Virus record (IMG/VR): IMGVR_UViG_3300010316_000022
Span: 1 to 38,047 of that record
Direction: 5' to 3' (one strand)
Length of the DNA: 38,047 nucleotides
Origin: a virus
Every line of letters begins with the position of its first letter. Within the stretch, counting starts at the first letter, position 1. Below, one piece after another: positions 25,601-32,834 of this stretch. A program made the position numbers and the translations under genes. The notes beneath the pieces were generated by a model, which ran no database searches, was not told the origin of the DNA, and saw only the letters and a program-made list of their open reading frames with translations.

Positions 25601-27526
25601 TTAGGTTAGGTCTACAATCTCACATGAATCACCTGAGCAGGCCATCGTCTGCATACCAGAAGTATTATCATCTTCTTCGTAGTTAGACAACAGAGACCAG
25701 TCAATACTTTCAGGCATTACACTAAGCAAAGACTCGTACCCTTCTTTGGTTGTCTCTTGGTATGGTGCTTGTTGGTATGAACCACCATCGTGAGGCAAGA
25801 AGCTAACACCAGACATTTCATCAAAGTGTTTGAATACAAAGGCACCTACTTCAAACCACTCATTGTCCTTCACAGAGACAGTCACAGAGGGCTTGTGTTC
25901 ACACCAGTGGCGTTGGTATACCAACCATGTCTCAAGCTGCTCTACGGCTGTCATATCGTCTCTGGTGATACAACCTGTAGGGGCTTTAACAGGGAAGCTG
26001 AATACCGTAGTCTGGTTTGGTTTCATAACACAAGGTTCGTTAGGTACTCCTTGGTCGATCATAAGCTGTGTCAATGGGTCTTTGCTATCGCCTCTAACAG
26101 TTCTAATGTAGTAATCAGAATGACGAGTGTGAATACCAGAAGCACTATCAACCAATTGACTAACGGTGCCACTGGGCTTGACGCAAGTGATGGATGTAGA
26201 AGCAGGAATCCCAAGACGGGAAGACCAATCAGCATTAGTGTCAACAGCAATAGTACGAAGGTGCTCAAGTGTTTTCTCCAATCCTTGATTCTTTGTTGTC
26301 ATCAATGGGTTGTCCATGATACCTGTAAGTGATACCCCAAGCAACCGCTCTTCTTCTGTGTTCTTCTGCCAAATCTTTCTTAGGTATGGGAAGTACGTGT
26401 AAGTTGACTGGATAGTTCCCAGGATTGTAGCAAGTCGTACCTTACGCTCAAGGTCTTCGATAGTATCTGTAGCACGTACTACTACTTCTGACAGGTTACA
26501 GAACTGATAGGGTCGGAGGATGATTTCACTACAAGGGTTAGTCCCAAATTCATGGTTAGGGTCACGACGACCATACTTCTCCGCCTGTTTCTTTGAGGCT
26601 ACACGATTAAATACTCCGCGTTCACCAGACTTACTCTCTACCAAGGCTGTCCACTCACGAAGGAATGTCTCTACGTCAGGCTTCTCTGTGTAGCATACCG
26701 AGTTGTTAGCCAAACCACGTTGACCTTGTGTTTCCCACCACTGCCCACTCTTAGCATGACGCATACGGTCATCGCTTAGGTTAGACAGAGAGATCATAGC
26801 ACTACGGCGTACACCACCAACTACAACTACTTCACCAATCTTACACATAATGTCGTGACACTCAATAGAGGATAGCTTACGACCTGCTCCACCCTTAAAC
26901 TTTCCAATGGTGAACTGGAAGAGGTCAACCAAAGGAGCTGGGCCAGATGCTCGACCGCCGAAGGTCTTAAGTTTAGCTCCAGCAGGTCTAATCCTAGAGA
27001 TGTCCCATTTAGGAATCTCACCCGAATAGAGTAGTGATAGGAGCTGTCGATAGGCCTTTGCCCAACCTTCTTTACTATCTTTAACAACGATTGTTGTATC
27101 AGATTCAAATAGTCGCTCTGGGATTTCAGGCAAATTCTGGATATACTGTCGTTCAACACTGAAACCTACCCCTGTCCCACATAGAAGAATAAACATAGCC
27201 TCATCAAAAGACTTAGGGTCATCCACAGGCAAGTAGCTGCAGTTGTACATACAAGTATTGTCACGCTCTGCTGCTGTGCCTGCTGTCATCATAGATCGCA
27301 TAGAGGGCATTACCTCAAGGCTTAGGATAGCCTCTTCAAAATCCGCAGCGCACAAACCTTGAGTGTCGTCCCAAGACATTCCTTCTAGCTTAGGGCAGAC
27401 AATCTCTGTGATATATCTCGCTGTAGTCTCGCCCCAAGTCTCTCGTCGTTTCGCCTCAGGCAACCACCGAGCATACCTCGATAGCGCGATGAAGGACTGA
27501 TAGTCAGTTGGTAGTTGGTTACTCAT
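25601..27526 (-). CDS. nrdJ: Adenosylcobalamin-dependent ribonucleotide reductase (class II)
   Basis: This 641-residue enzyme reduces ribonucleotides to deoxyribonucleotides using a radical generated by adenosylcobalamin. NPCSE (residues 330-334) gives the radical cysteine C332 and glutamate E334. C343 in QFCNLSE lies 11 residues on, as in the monomeric Lactobacillus leichmannii enzyme, and its redox partner is C92 or C96. The C-terminal pair C630 and C635 (ACSGDSCE) is the thiol relay. CVKPSGTVSQL and related segments are also typical. It is shorter than the roughly 740-residue L. leichmannii enzyme. There is no small subunit or activase, as expected for class II. The host must supply or import cobalamin. 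Confidence 0.94.
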   Translation of the reverse strand: MSNQLPTDYQSFIALSRYARWLPEAKRRETWGETTARYITEIVCPKLEGMSWDDTQGLCAADFEEAILSLEVMPSMRSMMTAGTAAERDNTCMYNCSYLPVDDPKSFDEAMFILLCGTGVGFSVERQYIQNLPEIPERLFESDTTIVVKDSKEGWAKAYRQLLSLLYSGEIPKWDISRIRPAGAKLKTFGGRASGPAPLVDLFQFTIGKFKGGAGRKLSSIECHDIMCKIGEVVVVGGVRRSAMISLSNLSDDRMRHAKSGQWWETQGQRGLANNSVCYTEKPDVETFLREWTALVESKSGERGVFNRVASKKQAEKYGRRDPNHEFGTNPCSEIILRPYQFCNLSEVVVRATDTIEDLERKVRLATILGTIQSTYTYFPYLRKIWQKNTEEERLLGVSLTGIMDNPLMTTKNQGLEKTLEHLRTIAVDTNADWSSRLGIPASTSITCVKPSGTVSQLVDSASGIHTRHSDYYIRTVRGDSKDPLTQLMIDQGVPNEPCVMKPNQTTVFSFPVKAPTGCITRDDMTAVEQLETWLVYQRHWCEHKPSVTVSVKDNEWFEVGAFVFKHFDEMSGVSFLPHDGGSYQQAPYQETTKEGYESLLSVMPESIDWSLLSNYEEDDNTSGMQTMACSGDSCEIVDLT

Positions 27527-27741
27527 GTAGTACCTCTTTGTTGTTTATCTTCTTGTAGCCACACCAAGTTATCAATGTCACCACGGTTCATGCCCTCAGC
27601 TATGTATCTGGCCCTGTCCTCAGACATGCTAAACAATATAGCTTGTCCGAATAGCCCTAGTTCTTTATCAATAACACACCACTCCCAAGGAATACCGTTA
27701 CTATCGTTCGCACGATACTCAAATGTATACCTACCTATCAT
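27523..27741 (-). CDS. Hypothetical protein coupled to RNR
   Basis: This 72-residue protein contains a strand-rich start (GRYTFEYRANDSNGIPWEWCVID) and a helix (SEDRARYIAEGMNRGD). It resembles small phage accessory proteins with a WEWxV strand, but no function is known to me. It overlaps the RNR start as ATGA and the zinc-ribbon gene before it, so all three are translationally coupled. A role close to nucleotide synthesis is plausible from context only. Confidence 0.6.
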   Translation of the reverse strand: MIGRYTFEYRANDSNGIPWEWCVIDKELGLFGQAILFSMSEDRARYIAEGMNRGDIDNLVWLQEDKQQRGTT

Positions 27742-27962
27742 ACCAAACCCCCAAAATCTACCGCAGGGTAGTCCTTATTCTTGAGGATTTTACCATCAGC
27801 CTTGAGTTCAACCACTTTACCAGTCCCATTGCAGTCTTCACAAGACCTCTTATCAACTAACTTATAACCCTCGATAGGGTCTCGATCTGCAAAGTGTTTG
27901 CGTTTACCCTCCCCATGACACCGATAACAAGTCTGCTCACACCTAGCTATACCCTCAATCAC
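27738..27962 (-). CDS. Zinc-ribbon protein with DnaJ-type CxxCxGxG motifs
   Basis: This 74-residue protein has two CxxCxGxG motifs, CYRCHGEG (residues 12-19) and CEDCNGTG (41-48), which should bind a single zinc ion as in the DnaJ cysteine-rich domain. No J domain is present. The last 21 residues (DGKILKNKDYPAVDFGGLV and flanks) closely match the C-terminus of the neighbouring MazG protein. The gene is coupled to MazG by ATGA. Small zinc-ribbon proteins of this type are common in phages and likely mediate protein contacts, but the partner is unknown. Confidence 0.7.
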   Translation of the reverse strand: MIEGIARCEQTCYRCHGEGKRKHFADRDPIEGYKLVDKRSCEDCNGTGKVVELKADGKILKNKDYPAVDFGGLV

Positions 27963-28342
27963 ACCAAGTCTCCTAGTTCTACTTTAGGGTAATCAGGGCT
28001 CTTCATGATCTTACCGTCATACCTACGAATAATACTCCCATCTGGTTGGACACACCGTCCGATGTTATTCTCATGGACCCTACGTACAGCTTCATCAAGA
28101 TTCCACCCACGGGCATTAGCATAACCATAGATTACATAGACAAGATCAGATAGTTCCTTGAGTTCATTTTCCCCTGTATAACCGTTGTAATATTCATCCC
28201 CCCACTCTGTGTATTCTTCATCAATCAGTACAGCAGACAGTTCAACATTAGGTCTTTGGCCTGTAACTTTAACAAACTCTTTAACCATACCCATGATGCC
28301 TTGAGGTTTACCCCCAAGGTCTAGCTCTAGTTGTTTAGTCAT
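27959..28342 (-). CDS. MazG-like nucleotide pyrophosphohydrolase
   Basis: This 127-residue protein has the all-helical MazG pattern. E-E-x-x-E-W is visible in LIDEEYTEWGDEY, followed by ELKELSDLVYVIYGYA, whose E and D residues would bind magnesium. MazG enzymes hydrolyse NTPs or dNTPs, and in phages may lower (p)ppGpp or clean non-canonical nucleotides. I chose the ATG at 28342 because it overlaps the previous stop by 8 bases; the frame opens 18 bases further upstream. The C-terminus (DGKIMKSPDYPKVELGDLV) is shared with the zinc-ribbon neighbour. Confidence 0.85.
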   Translation of the reverse strand: MTKQLELDLGGKPQGIMGMVKEFVKVTGQRPNVELSAVLIDEEYTEWGDEYYNGYTGENELKELSDLVYVIYGYANARGWNLDEAVRRVHENNIGRCVQPDGSIIRRYDGKIMKSPDYPKVELGDLV

Positions 28343-28502
28343 CTGTTTTCTCCAGTTCAATATAGGTCAACTTAATGTCATCAATGTCATAAAACGCATT
28401 ACGGATCATCTCCATTAGAACCTGGAGTGTATCCTCGTCGTTACACTCCAGGAAGTTTGCGCCGGGGTCAATAGTCAGGTTTAGGTTTACTTCAATATTC
28501 AT
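28335..28502 (-). CDS. Short hypothetical protein upstream of MazG
   Basis: This 55-residue acidic protein starts at an ATG overlapping the phosphoesterase stop (ATGA at 28502), preferred over an in-frame ATG at 28538. It has a strand (MNIEVNLNLTID), a helix (EDTLQVLMEMIRNAFYD) and a closing strand, a ferredoxin-like half-fold by eye. No family is recognised. Confidence 0.55.
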   Translation of the reverse strand: MNIEVNLNLTIDPGANFLECNDEDTLQVLMEMIRNAFYDIDDIKLTYIELEKTDD

Positions 28503-29275
28503 GAGTATTCTTTCTTCAGCGCTTCCATTGAGACCCACTGATAGTCGTACATACCTTGGGATACATTACGTTTAACTACCACACCCGTCGCCCACTCTTT
28601 GTTCGCTTGACCTGCCCAGCTTTCGGCTGCCCCTTTGAAACACCCAACGACATTACCGATAATGCCTTGAGGGTGGGCGCTATCCTTAAAATACACAGAA
28701 CGTTTATGGCTATGACCACAAGTGCTAGAGTAGTTCCTGTTTTGGATGAGAGTGTAAGCATGGTGAGTGCCAGAAGTAGCTGTCCCATAATTACCAGAAC
28801 TAAAATAGTGAGCATAGCTGACGCCATCGTAATCAGCGATACTGGGGGCGCTATTTTCATACTCGTGGTATTCGTCAAAGTACTTGTCTGTTTGAAGATG
28901 CCCAAAGGAAATCCCGTATCTTTGTCCCTCAATGCGTGGGTCATGGGCGATAGCAGTTTTAATTCTATGTTCGTGGTTCCCCTCGAAGCCAACCCAAAAG
29001 GGACGTTTCTTGCGGTGATACTTGAACGGTTGCCGTAGTTTTTCTTGGGCGTCGTTGTAGACATCAATATCTTTCTCATAGTTCTGGTTGACCACCTTTT
29101 GTGGGTACCTTGTGTCATAACTATTTAGACTCTTCATGTCTGCACCGTCACCTAGATCAACAACCATGTCAGGTTTGAGGTCATAGATAAACTTACCTAA
29201 CCACTCGAACCTATTGTTAGATACTTCTGGTGAAGTGTGGGCACAGGTAAATACCAGTGTTGTTCTTCCTGTCAT
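28499..29275 (-). CDS. Calcineurin-like metallophosphoesterase, larger
   Basis: This 258-residue protein has most of the metallophosphoesterase signature in order: VVDLGDGADM (GD motif, about residues 38-47), GFEGNHEHR (GNHE, about 95-103), a late His pair in GTHHAYT, and CGHSHKR (GHxH, about 186-192). The first motif, normally DxH, reads CAH (FTCAHTS, about 9-15), so one metal ligand is replaced. It should hydrolyse phosphodiesters or phosphomonoesters; the substrate is not known. It follows a second, smaller phosphoesterase directly (ATGA overlap). Confidence 0.85.
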   Translation of the reverse strand: MTGRTTLVFTCAHTSPEVSNNRFEWLGKFIYDLKPDMVVDLGDGADMKSLNSYDTRYPQKVVNQNYEKDIDVYNDAQEKLRQPFKYHRKKRPFWVGFEGNHEHRIKTAIAHDPRIEGQRYGISFGHLQTDKYFDEYHEYENSAPSIADYDGVSYAHYFSSGNYGTATSGTHHAYTLIQNRNYSSTCGHSHKRSVYFKDSAHPQGIIGNVVGCFKGAAESWAGQANKEWATGVVVKRNVSQGMYDYQWVSMEALKKEYS

Positions 29276-29775
29276 ACTCTTAGTTCCTCTATGTTTACTG
29301 GTGTGTAGTTAGTTTGCTCAACGCACACACATTGGTATGGCCCTGGTGGTGATGGGTTAGAGTGGATATGACCATGAACATTTTTAGAGGCAGCACTAAA
29401 GCTGTCTAGGTGGATAGGTACGTGAGTTAGGATAAGACCAAACTCTTTGAACAATCTCCAGAGCATAACCTTTTGGAAGAAACCACCTGAAGAAAGAAAC
29501 TTTACATCATCGTGGTTACCTACAATCAGTCTCTTAGAACCTTTAAGCCTAGGCCACAGGGATTTAAAGTGGTACTGACTCCCGAAGAATACATCCCCGA
29601 GGTGGTACACTTTGTCTCCAGGTTTTACCACAGAGTTCCAGTTGTCTACCATGACTTCATTCATCTGATGAACAGAATCAAAGTTTCTTACTAGGTTGCC
29701 GTCACTGTTTTTAAACTTGAGGATATTCCCGTGATTAAAGTGTGTGTCTGAGGTAACCCAGATGTTCCTACTCAA
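29272..29775 (-). CDS. Calcineurin-like metallophosphoesterase, smaller
   Basis: This 167-residue protein carries all motifs of the family: SDTHFNH (D10, H12), YHLGDVFFG, VGNHDD, LTHVP and VHGHIH. It is close in form to small phage and bacterial phosphoesterases with the same DTHFNH opening. The start is TTG at 29775, which overlaps the TGA of the preceding micro-gene (TTGA), so it depends on coupled translation. It precedes the larger phosphoesterase, making a tandem pair. The natural substrate is unknown. Confidence 0.87.
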   Translation of the reverse strand: MSRNIWVTSDTHFNHGNILKFKNSDGNLVRNFDSVHQMNEVMVDNWNSVVKPGDKVYHLGDVFFGSQYHFKSLWPRLKGSKRLIVGNHDDVKFLSSGGFFQKVMLWRLFKEFGLILTHVPIHLDSFSAASKNVHGHIHSNPSPPGPYQCVCVEQTNYTPVNIEELRV

Positions 29776-29945
29776 TCCATCAATCCTTTAATTGCAATAC
29801 GCTTCACTGTCTCCATGTTGTGATACGCTAGTTGATCCGGGGTAAGCTCTGCGATCTGCAACAGAGCCTCCTGTGTTTTACCAAGGCGTTCCAAGAGTAG
29901 AACTTTCTCTTGGAGTTCCTTCTTGTCGTGCTTCTTTCCCATCAT
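29772..29945 (-). CDS. Short helical protein (57 residues)
   Basis: An ATG at 29945 overlaps the stop of the endonuclease gene (ATGATG) and opens a 57-residue frame, MMGKKHDKKELQEKVLLL to IAIKGLMD, ending in a TGA that overlaps the TTG of the next gene. It fills a gap between two coupled genes with correct overlaps on both sides. The composition is a basic N-terminus and two amphipathic helices. Function unknown. Confidence 0.65.
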   Translation of the reverse strand: MMGKKHDKKELQEKVLLLERLGKTQEALLQIAELTPDQLAYHNMETVKRIAIKGLMD

Positions 29946-30316
29946 TCGTTACCTTCCTTAATGATACGACAAGATTCAAGATAGAAATAATAGTCTAGGT
30001 CAATGATAGCTAGAGGTTTCTTGTGGTCACCTTTGATAACCAATAGCGGTTGGTAGGTACCCGCAGCTTTACTCGCTTGCTCATAGGGACCGTACACAGC
30101 GAAAGCCTTATGGCTCTTACACTCAACACTAACAGGCAAGAAGTTACGAGCCAAAGGGGAGAGCTGCACGTCCTCCCCTCCCTGACCCATAGCTGTACTC
30201 TTTACATCGTCTTGAGTAATACCGTAGGGTTGAAGCAACTCGATGATCTTATCTCGGGTCACCTGTTGTAACTTCCGTCCTTTCGCTTTGGCAGCTTTAA
30301 CTGAAATCTGAGGCAA
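29942..30316 (-). CDS. PD-(D/E)xK endonuclease
   Basis: This 124-residue protein has the restriction-like core GGEDVQLSP then VSVECKSHK, giving D49 and E65-x-K67 as the catalytic set. A Q-A-S-K helix follows (about residues 80-85). The size and location in the replication block suit a role like T7 gp3 (junction resolution and host DNA breakdown), although T7 gp3 is not closely similar by eye. Its start lies 20 bases inside the previous gene. Substrate specificity cannot be read from the sequence. Confidence 0.78.
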   Translation of the reverse strand: MPQISVKAAKAKGRKLQQVTRDKIIELLQPYGITQDDVKSTAMGQGGEDVQLSPLARNFLPVSVECKSHKAFAVYGPYEQASKAAGTYQPLLVIKGDHKKPLAIIDLDYYFYLESCRIIKEGNE

Positions 30317-30713
30317 ACTCTCCGTCCTTTACTCTGAAGGTTTTAACAGGAGGGATACAGTTACCGCCCATTCGGGTATACTCTCTACCACCGTCGATAA
30401 AAGAGTCACCTACATACTTGAAGTCATGTACATGGGATGAGTACTCCCAGCCTTCTGGTCCTTCAATACAATCAAAAGTAAGGTCTTCCACTTTGTCTGC
30501 ACCTCCAATCATATAAACCCCTAAGCTATTCTGACAGATACCAAAGTACTTGTTACCAAACTCAGGGTGAGGTGTGTCTCTATAGAAGACATCCATTGGT
30601 ACACCACGGGGTTGAATAGAGGTGGTGCAGACGTACTTGATAGGTGTGTTGTCCTTCTTAGTATAAAGGGCAGATACCTTTTGAGTGTCTGTGATTGGTC
30701 TGTGTTTTACCAT
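30297..30713 (-). CDS. Hypothetical protein in replication block
   Basis: This 138-residue protein has conserved-looking segments: KYVCTTSIQPRGVPMDVFYR, then WEYSSHVHDFKYVGD and FIDGGREYTRMGG. It recalls hypothetical proteins in cyanophages and roseophages, but I know no function. It sits between two nucleases and overlaps both. The HVHDF and GGREY segments might be active-site-like but match no family I can name. Confidence 0.6.
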   Translation of the reverse strand: MVKHRPITDTQKVSALYTKKDNTPIKYVCTTSIQPRGVPMDVFYRDTPHPEFGNKYFGICQNSLGVYMIGGADKVEDLTFDCIEGPEGWEYSSHVHDFKYVGDSFIDGGREYTRMGGNCIPPVKTFRVKDGEFASDFS

Positions 30714-31561
30714 ATTGGTTTTACCTCGGGTACATTAGGTTCTTTCACCACGTCAACCAAGAAGACTGGTCCATTAGAGTAGATGAAAGTTCTAGCCTCA
30801 GGCCAACAGTGCTCACGGAAAGAGCAATAAGAACAGATAGTATCAAGCTTAGTGTTACTACTTGTCTTAGACTGAGGTACGGTAGGCATACGACCAGGGA
30901 TATTCCCAAGGACCATAGCTTTCTTACCTTCAATCTCCTGTTCTTTCCGCTGGAGTTCTTCAGTGAAGTCGTACTTATCAAGACAAAGCTTAAAGCGATC
31001 CTTCTTGACTACAAGGAAAGCACCCTCAGTTTTATTGGTAACAAGAGGATCATCTTGTCCTGCGTAGACATAGGAACTAAGCTGACTGATGTAACCGAAT
31101 GGATCATTCTCTCGGAGACTGTTATCAGCAAACTTCTGGAAGCTGTAACTAGAGGCAGACTTAACGTCGATAGTCATACCGTCAATCACACAGTCACGGT
31201 GGCCTTTGATACCATGAGCATAGAGCACATCTTGCTCACCCTGTACGTCATGACCTGCAGCCCTAGCCAAAGCAATCACCAGAGATTCCAGAAGGTCTCC
31301 GTAGAAGAACGTACCCTTAGTCTCTGGCCCTAGTGGTGCCGACTTGTCACTGTTGTTCACCCTGTACCATAGCTCTCGCTCACAGGGTTTACCAATACCA
31401 GACAGACTAAGTGTATCTCTGGGGGTTTCTTCCCCAGAGAATCTTTCTGACGCTACCTTAGAGATATTGTCAGCAAGGTACTTAGTTACTGTCTCGTCCC
31501 AACCGCCTTGACCATCAACTACCTTGTAGATGTCTTGGACTAGCGTTGAGACCTCAGGCAT
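30707..31561 (-). CDS. Cas4/RecB-like exonuclease with Fe-S cluster cysteines
   Basis: This 284-residue protein has the PD-(D/E)xK core GHRDCVIDG and IDVKSAS (D123, D132, K134). An early C60 and a late triplet C243, C246 and C252 (CSYCSFREHC) form the four-cysteine arrangement that binds an iron-sulfur cluster in Cas4 and AddB nucleases. Such phage enzymes resect DNA ends for recombination or break down host DNA. There are no CRISPR repeats or other cas genes, so it is a replication/recombination nuclease, perhaps replacing T7 gp6. It is coupled to both neighbours by short overlaps. Confidence 0.85.
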   Translation of the reverse strand: MPEVSTLVQDIYKVVDGQGGWDETVTKYLADNISKVASERFSGEETPRDTLSLSGIGKPCERELWYRVNNSDKSAPLGPETKGTFFYGDLLESLVIALARAAGHDVQGEQDVLYAHGIKGHRDCVIDGMTIDVKSASSYSFQKFADNSLRENDPFGYISQLSSYVYAGQDDPLVTNKTEGAFLVVKKDRFKLCLDKYDFTEELQRKEQEIEGKKAMVLGNIPGRMPTVPQSKTSSNTKLDTICSYCSFREHCWPEARTFIYSNGPVFLVDVVKEPNVPEVKPIW

Positions 31562-31778
31562 TGGCTACAGTCTGCATCCACTCTGTAGAAATCTCTCGCT
31601 GTGACAGGAGTTCTAGTTCATGTGGTGCACAGATAGCTCCCAGTGTCTGAGAGATAGCATCGTACAGAGAGATATCCTCTGGGTTGTTCTGCTCCTCGAT
31701 GGTTTCCATTTCAAACAACAACCGTGTCTTAACCAGTTGGTTTGTCAAGTTAGCAATAGCGTCAATAGTGTTACTCAT
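31554..31778 (-). CDS. Hypothetical helical protein
   Basis: This 74-residue protein is mostly acidic helix (IDAIANLTNQLVKTRLLFEM and later LGAICAPHELELLSQ). It overlaps the Cas4-like nuclease by 8 bases and follows another small gene by 10 bases. No family is recognised. It could be a small partner of the nuclease, from coupling only. Confidence 0.5.
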   Translation of the reverse strand: MSNTIDAIANLTNQLVKTRLLFEMETIEEQNNPEDISLYDAISQTLGAICAPHELELLSQREISTEWMQTVANA

Positions 31779-31788
31779 GTAGTTATCC

Positions 31789-31974
31789 TTATGCTTCTCT
31801 GATGGTGTAGCTGTTCAGGTTTCGGATTACAATAAACTCTTTGCCGTTTACCATAGTTCTGATACCAAACTCTTTACCCACCTGTTGATCTGGGTTCTGG
31901 GTTCGCACTTGGAATACCGCCCCAAGTGCTTGCCCCATGTCGGTTTCTTCTGTGTCTAGAATTACTTTAGACAT
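31789..31974 (-). CDS. Hypothetical protein downstream of SSB
   Basis: This 61-residue protein contains strand-rich stretches (GAVFQVRTQNPDQQ, GKEFGIRTMVNGKEFIVI). The start overlaps the stop of the single-strand-binding protein gene (TAATG). It is probably co-expressed with SSB from the promoter at 32456-32484. No function can be assigned. Confidence 0.55.
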   Translation of the reverse strand: MSKVILDTEETDMGQALGAVFQVRTQNPDQQVGKEFGIRTMVNGKEFIVIRNLNSYTIREA

Positions 31975-32423
31975 TAGAAAGGAAGTTTCTTTTGACGACC
32001 ACCCTCAGCATCATCCAGAGGAGGAAGCTCTACGTATTCGATCACTCGGATACCTTCGAGTCGTGTACCTTTACCCATCTTAGTGTCGTACACTGTGACA
32101 GCACACTCAAGCAACGAGCCGTTACCAATCAGTGAGCCATCCCACTCGTTCTTATCTGCGTCTACTACCTGTGGCGCACCACCAAAGGCATCAATCGAGT
32201 GTGTGTGTTTACGCTTGAGCTTGATGTACATACCGTCTTCACCAACACGAGGTTTACTACGAGAACCAGTGGCTACGTACTTGTCTAGCTCTTCTTTCTC
32301 TACGTAAAGGTCAAGGGTGTATGCACCACCTGGACCGTGGAATTCTTCGTTCTTGTCTTTGCTGTGGGGGAATACCTTAGCCCAGCTTGAGGTACCTGTA
32401 ATGTAAATTGTTTCACTAGCCAT
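31974..32423 (-). CDS. Single-stranded DNA-binding protein
   Basis: This 149-residue protein has the features of a phage SSB: a strand-rich OB-like body with aromatic residues (SSWAKVFPHSKD, GGAYTLDLYV, GMYIKLKRKHTH), then VIEYVELPPLDDAEGG and a terminal ...KLPF. The C-terminal phenylalanine after an acidic stretch resembles the tail by which T7 gp2.5 contacts polymerase and helicase. A promoter with a good -35 box lies directly upstream, fitting high demand. The start at 32423 follows AAGGAG. Assignment is by pattern and location. Confidence 0.75.
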   Translation of the reverse strand: MASETIYITGTSSWAKVFPHSKDKNEEFHGPGGAYTLDLYVEKEELDKYVATGSRSKPRVGEDGMYIKLKRKHTHSIDAFGGAPQVVDADKNEWDGSLIGNGSLLECAVTVYDTKMGKGTRLEGIRVIEYVELPPLDDAEGGRQKKLPF

Positions 32424-32455
32424 TGCTGCTCTCCTTGTGAATTACTCTATGTAAA

Positions 32456-32484
32456 ATAGTAAGATAGTCTTTAGTCTGTGTCAA
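32456..32484 (-). promoter_or_regulatory. Sigma70-type promoter for SSB
   Basis: On the minus strand, TTGACA (32484-32479) and TACTAT (32461-32456) are 17 bases apart. The -35 box is embedded in the last codons of the upstream gene (Leu-Asp-Thr). Around the -10 the bases read TTACTATT, identical to the promoter at 24273-24301. It would raise SSB expression above that of the replication genes upstream. Confidence 0.65.
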
Positions 32485-32761
32485 GGTTAAATTTAGCTTT
32501 CAGAATTTGATATTGCAGTCTCTCCCATTCTTCCTGTTGTTCTTTCTTTCGGATACGGAGAGCATACTCAGGGTCTGTCTCTAGTTCTTTTACAAAGACA
32601 CCCCAGTCAGGGTCGTCACTATACTCGTAGTAAGTTTGGAGAGTGGCATCTTCCCCGTAAGTTTCAATGTATCCTTCAATTTTTTTCTTAATACTACCTA
32701 GAGTACTGCAGTTTAAATCTACAAAGCCCACTACTTTTCGTGATACTTTAATCTTTTCCAT
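32471..32761 (-). CDS. Hypothetical charged protein upstream of SSB
   Basis: This 96-residue protein has a strand-like start (KIKVSRKVVGFVDL), an ESD-rich middle (EDATLQTYYEYSDDPDWGVF) and a lysine/glutamate helix at the end. I chose the ATG at 32761 because AAGGAGAAAGAC stands directly before it. An in-frame ATG at 32821 overlaps the stop of another gene (ATGA) and would add 20 residues of poor quality in a region where a micro-ORF lies in another frame. Function unknown. Confidence 0.6.
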   Translation of the reverse strand: MEKIKVSRKVVGFVDLNCSTLGSIKKKIEGYIETYGEDATLQTYYEYSDDPDWGVFVKELETDPEYALRIRKKEQQEEWERLQYQILKAKFNLDTD

Positions 32762-32834
32762 TGTCTTTCTCCTTAGGTTTAGGGATAGGGTCTTTAGACC
32801 AGTCGTCACATGGGTCTTCATTCTTGTCTGTCAT
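32748..32834 (-). CDS. 28-residue acidic micro-ORF
   Basis: An ATG at 32834 with GGAGAAACAAG before it opens a short frame (MTDKNEDPCDDWSKDPIPKP at the start) that ends in TAA just inside the next gene. The composition is protein-like, with Asp, Lys and Pro and a single Cys and Trp. It overlaps the preceding stop by 17 bases. It may be real or only a decoy beside the alternative start at 32821. Confidence 0.4.
   Translation of the reverse strand: MTDKNEDPCDDWSKDPIPKPKEKDNGKD

Noticed and set aside
30707-31561. Cas4-like gene as a sign of a CRISPR system
   Set aside because: No repeat-spacer array and no other cas genes are present. Phages commonly carry such nucleases for recombination.
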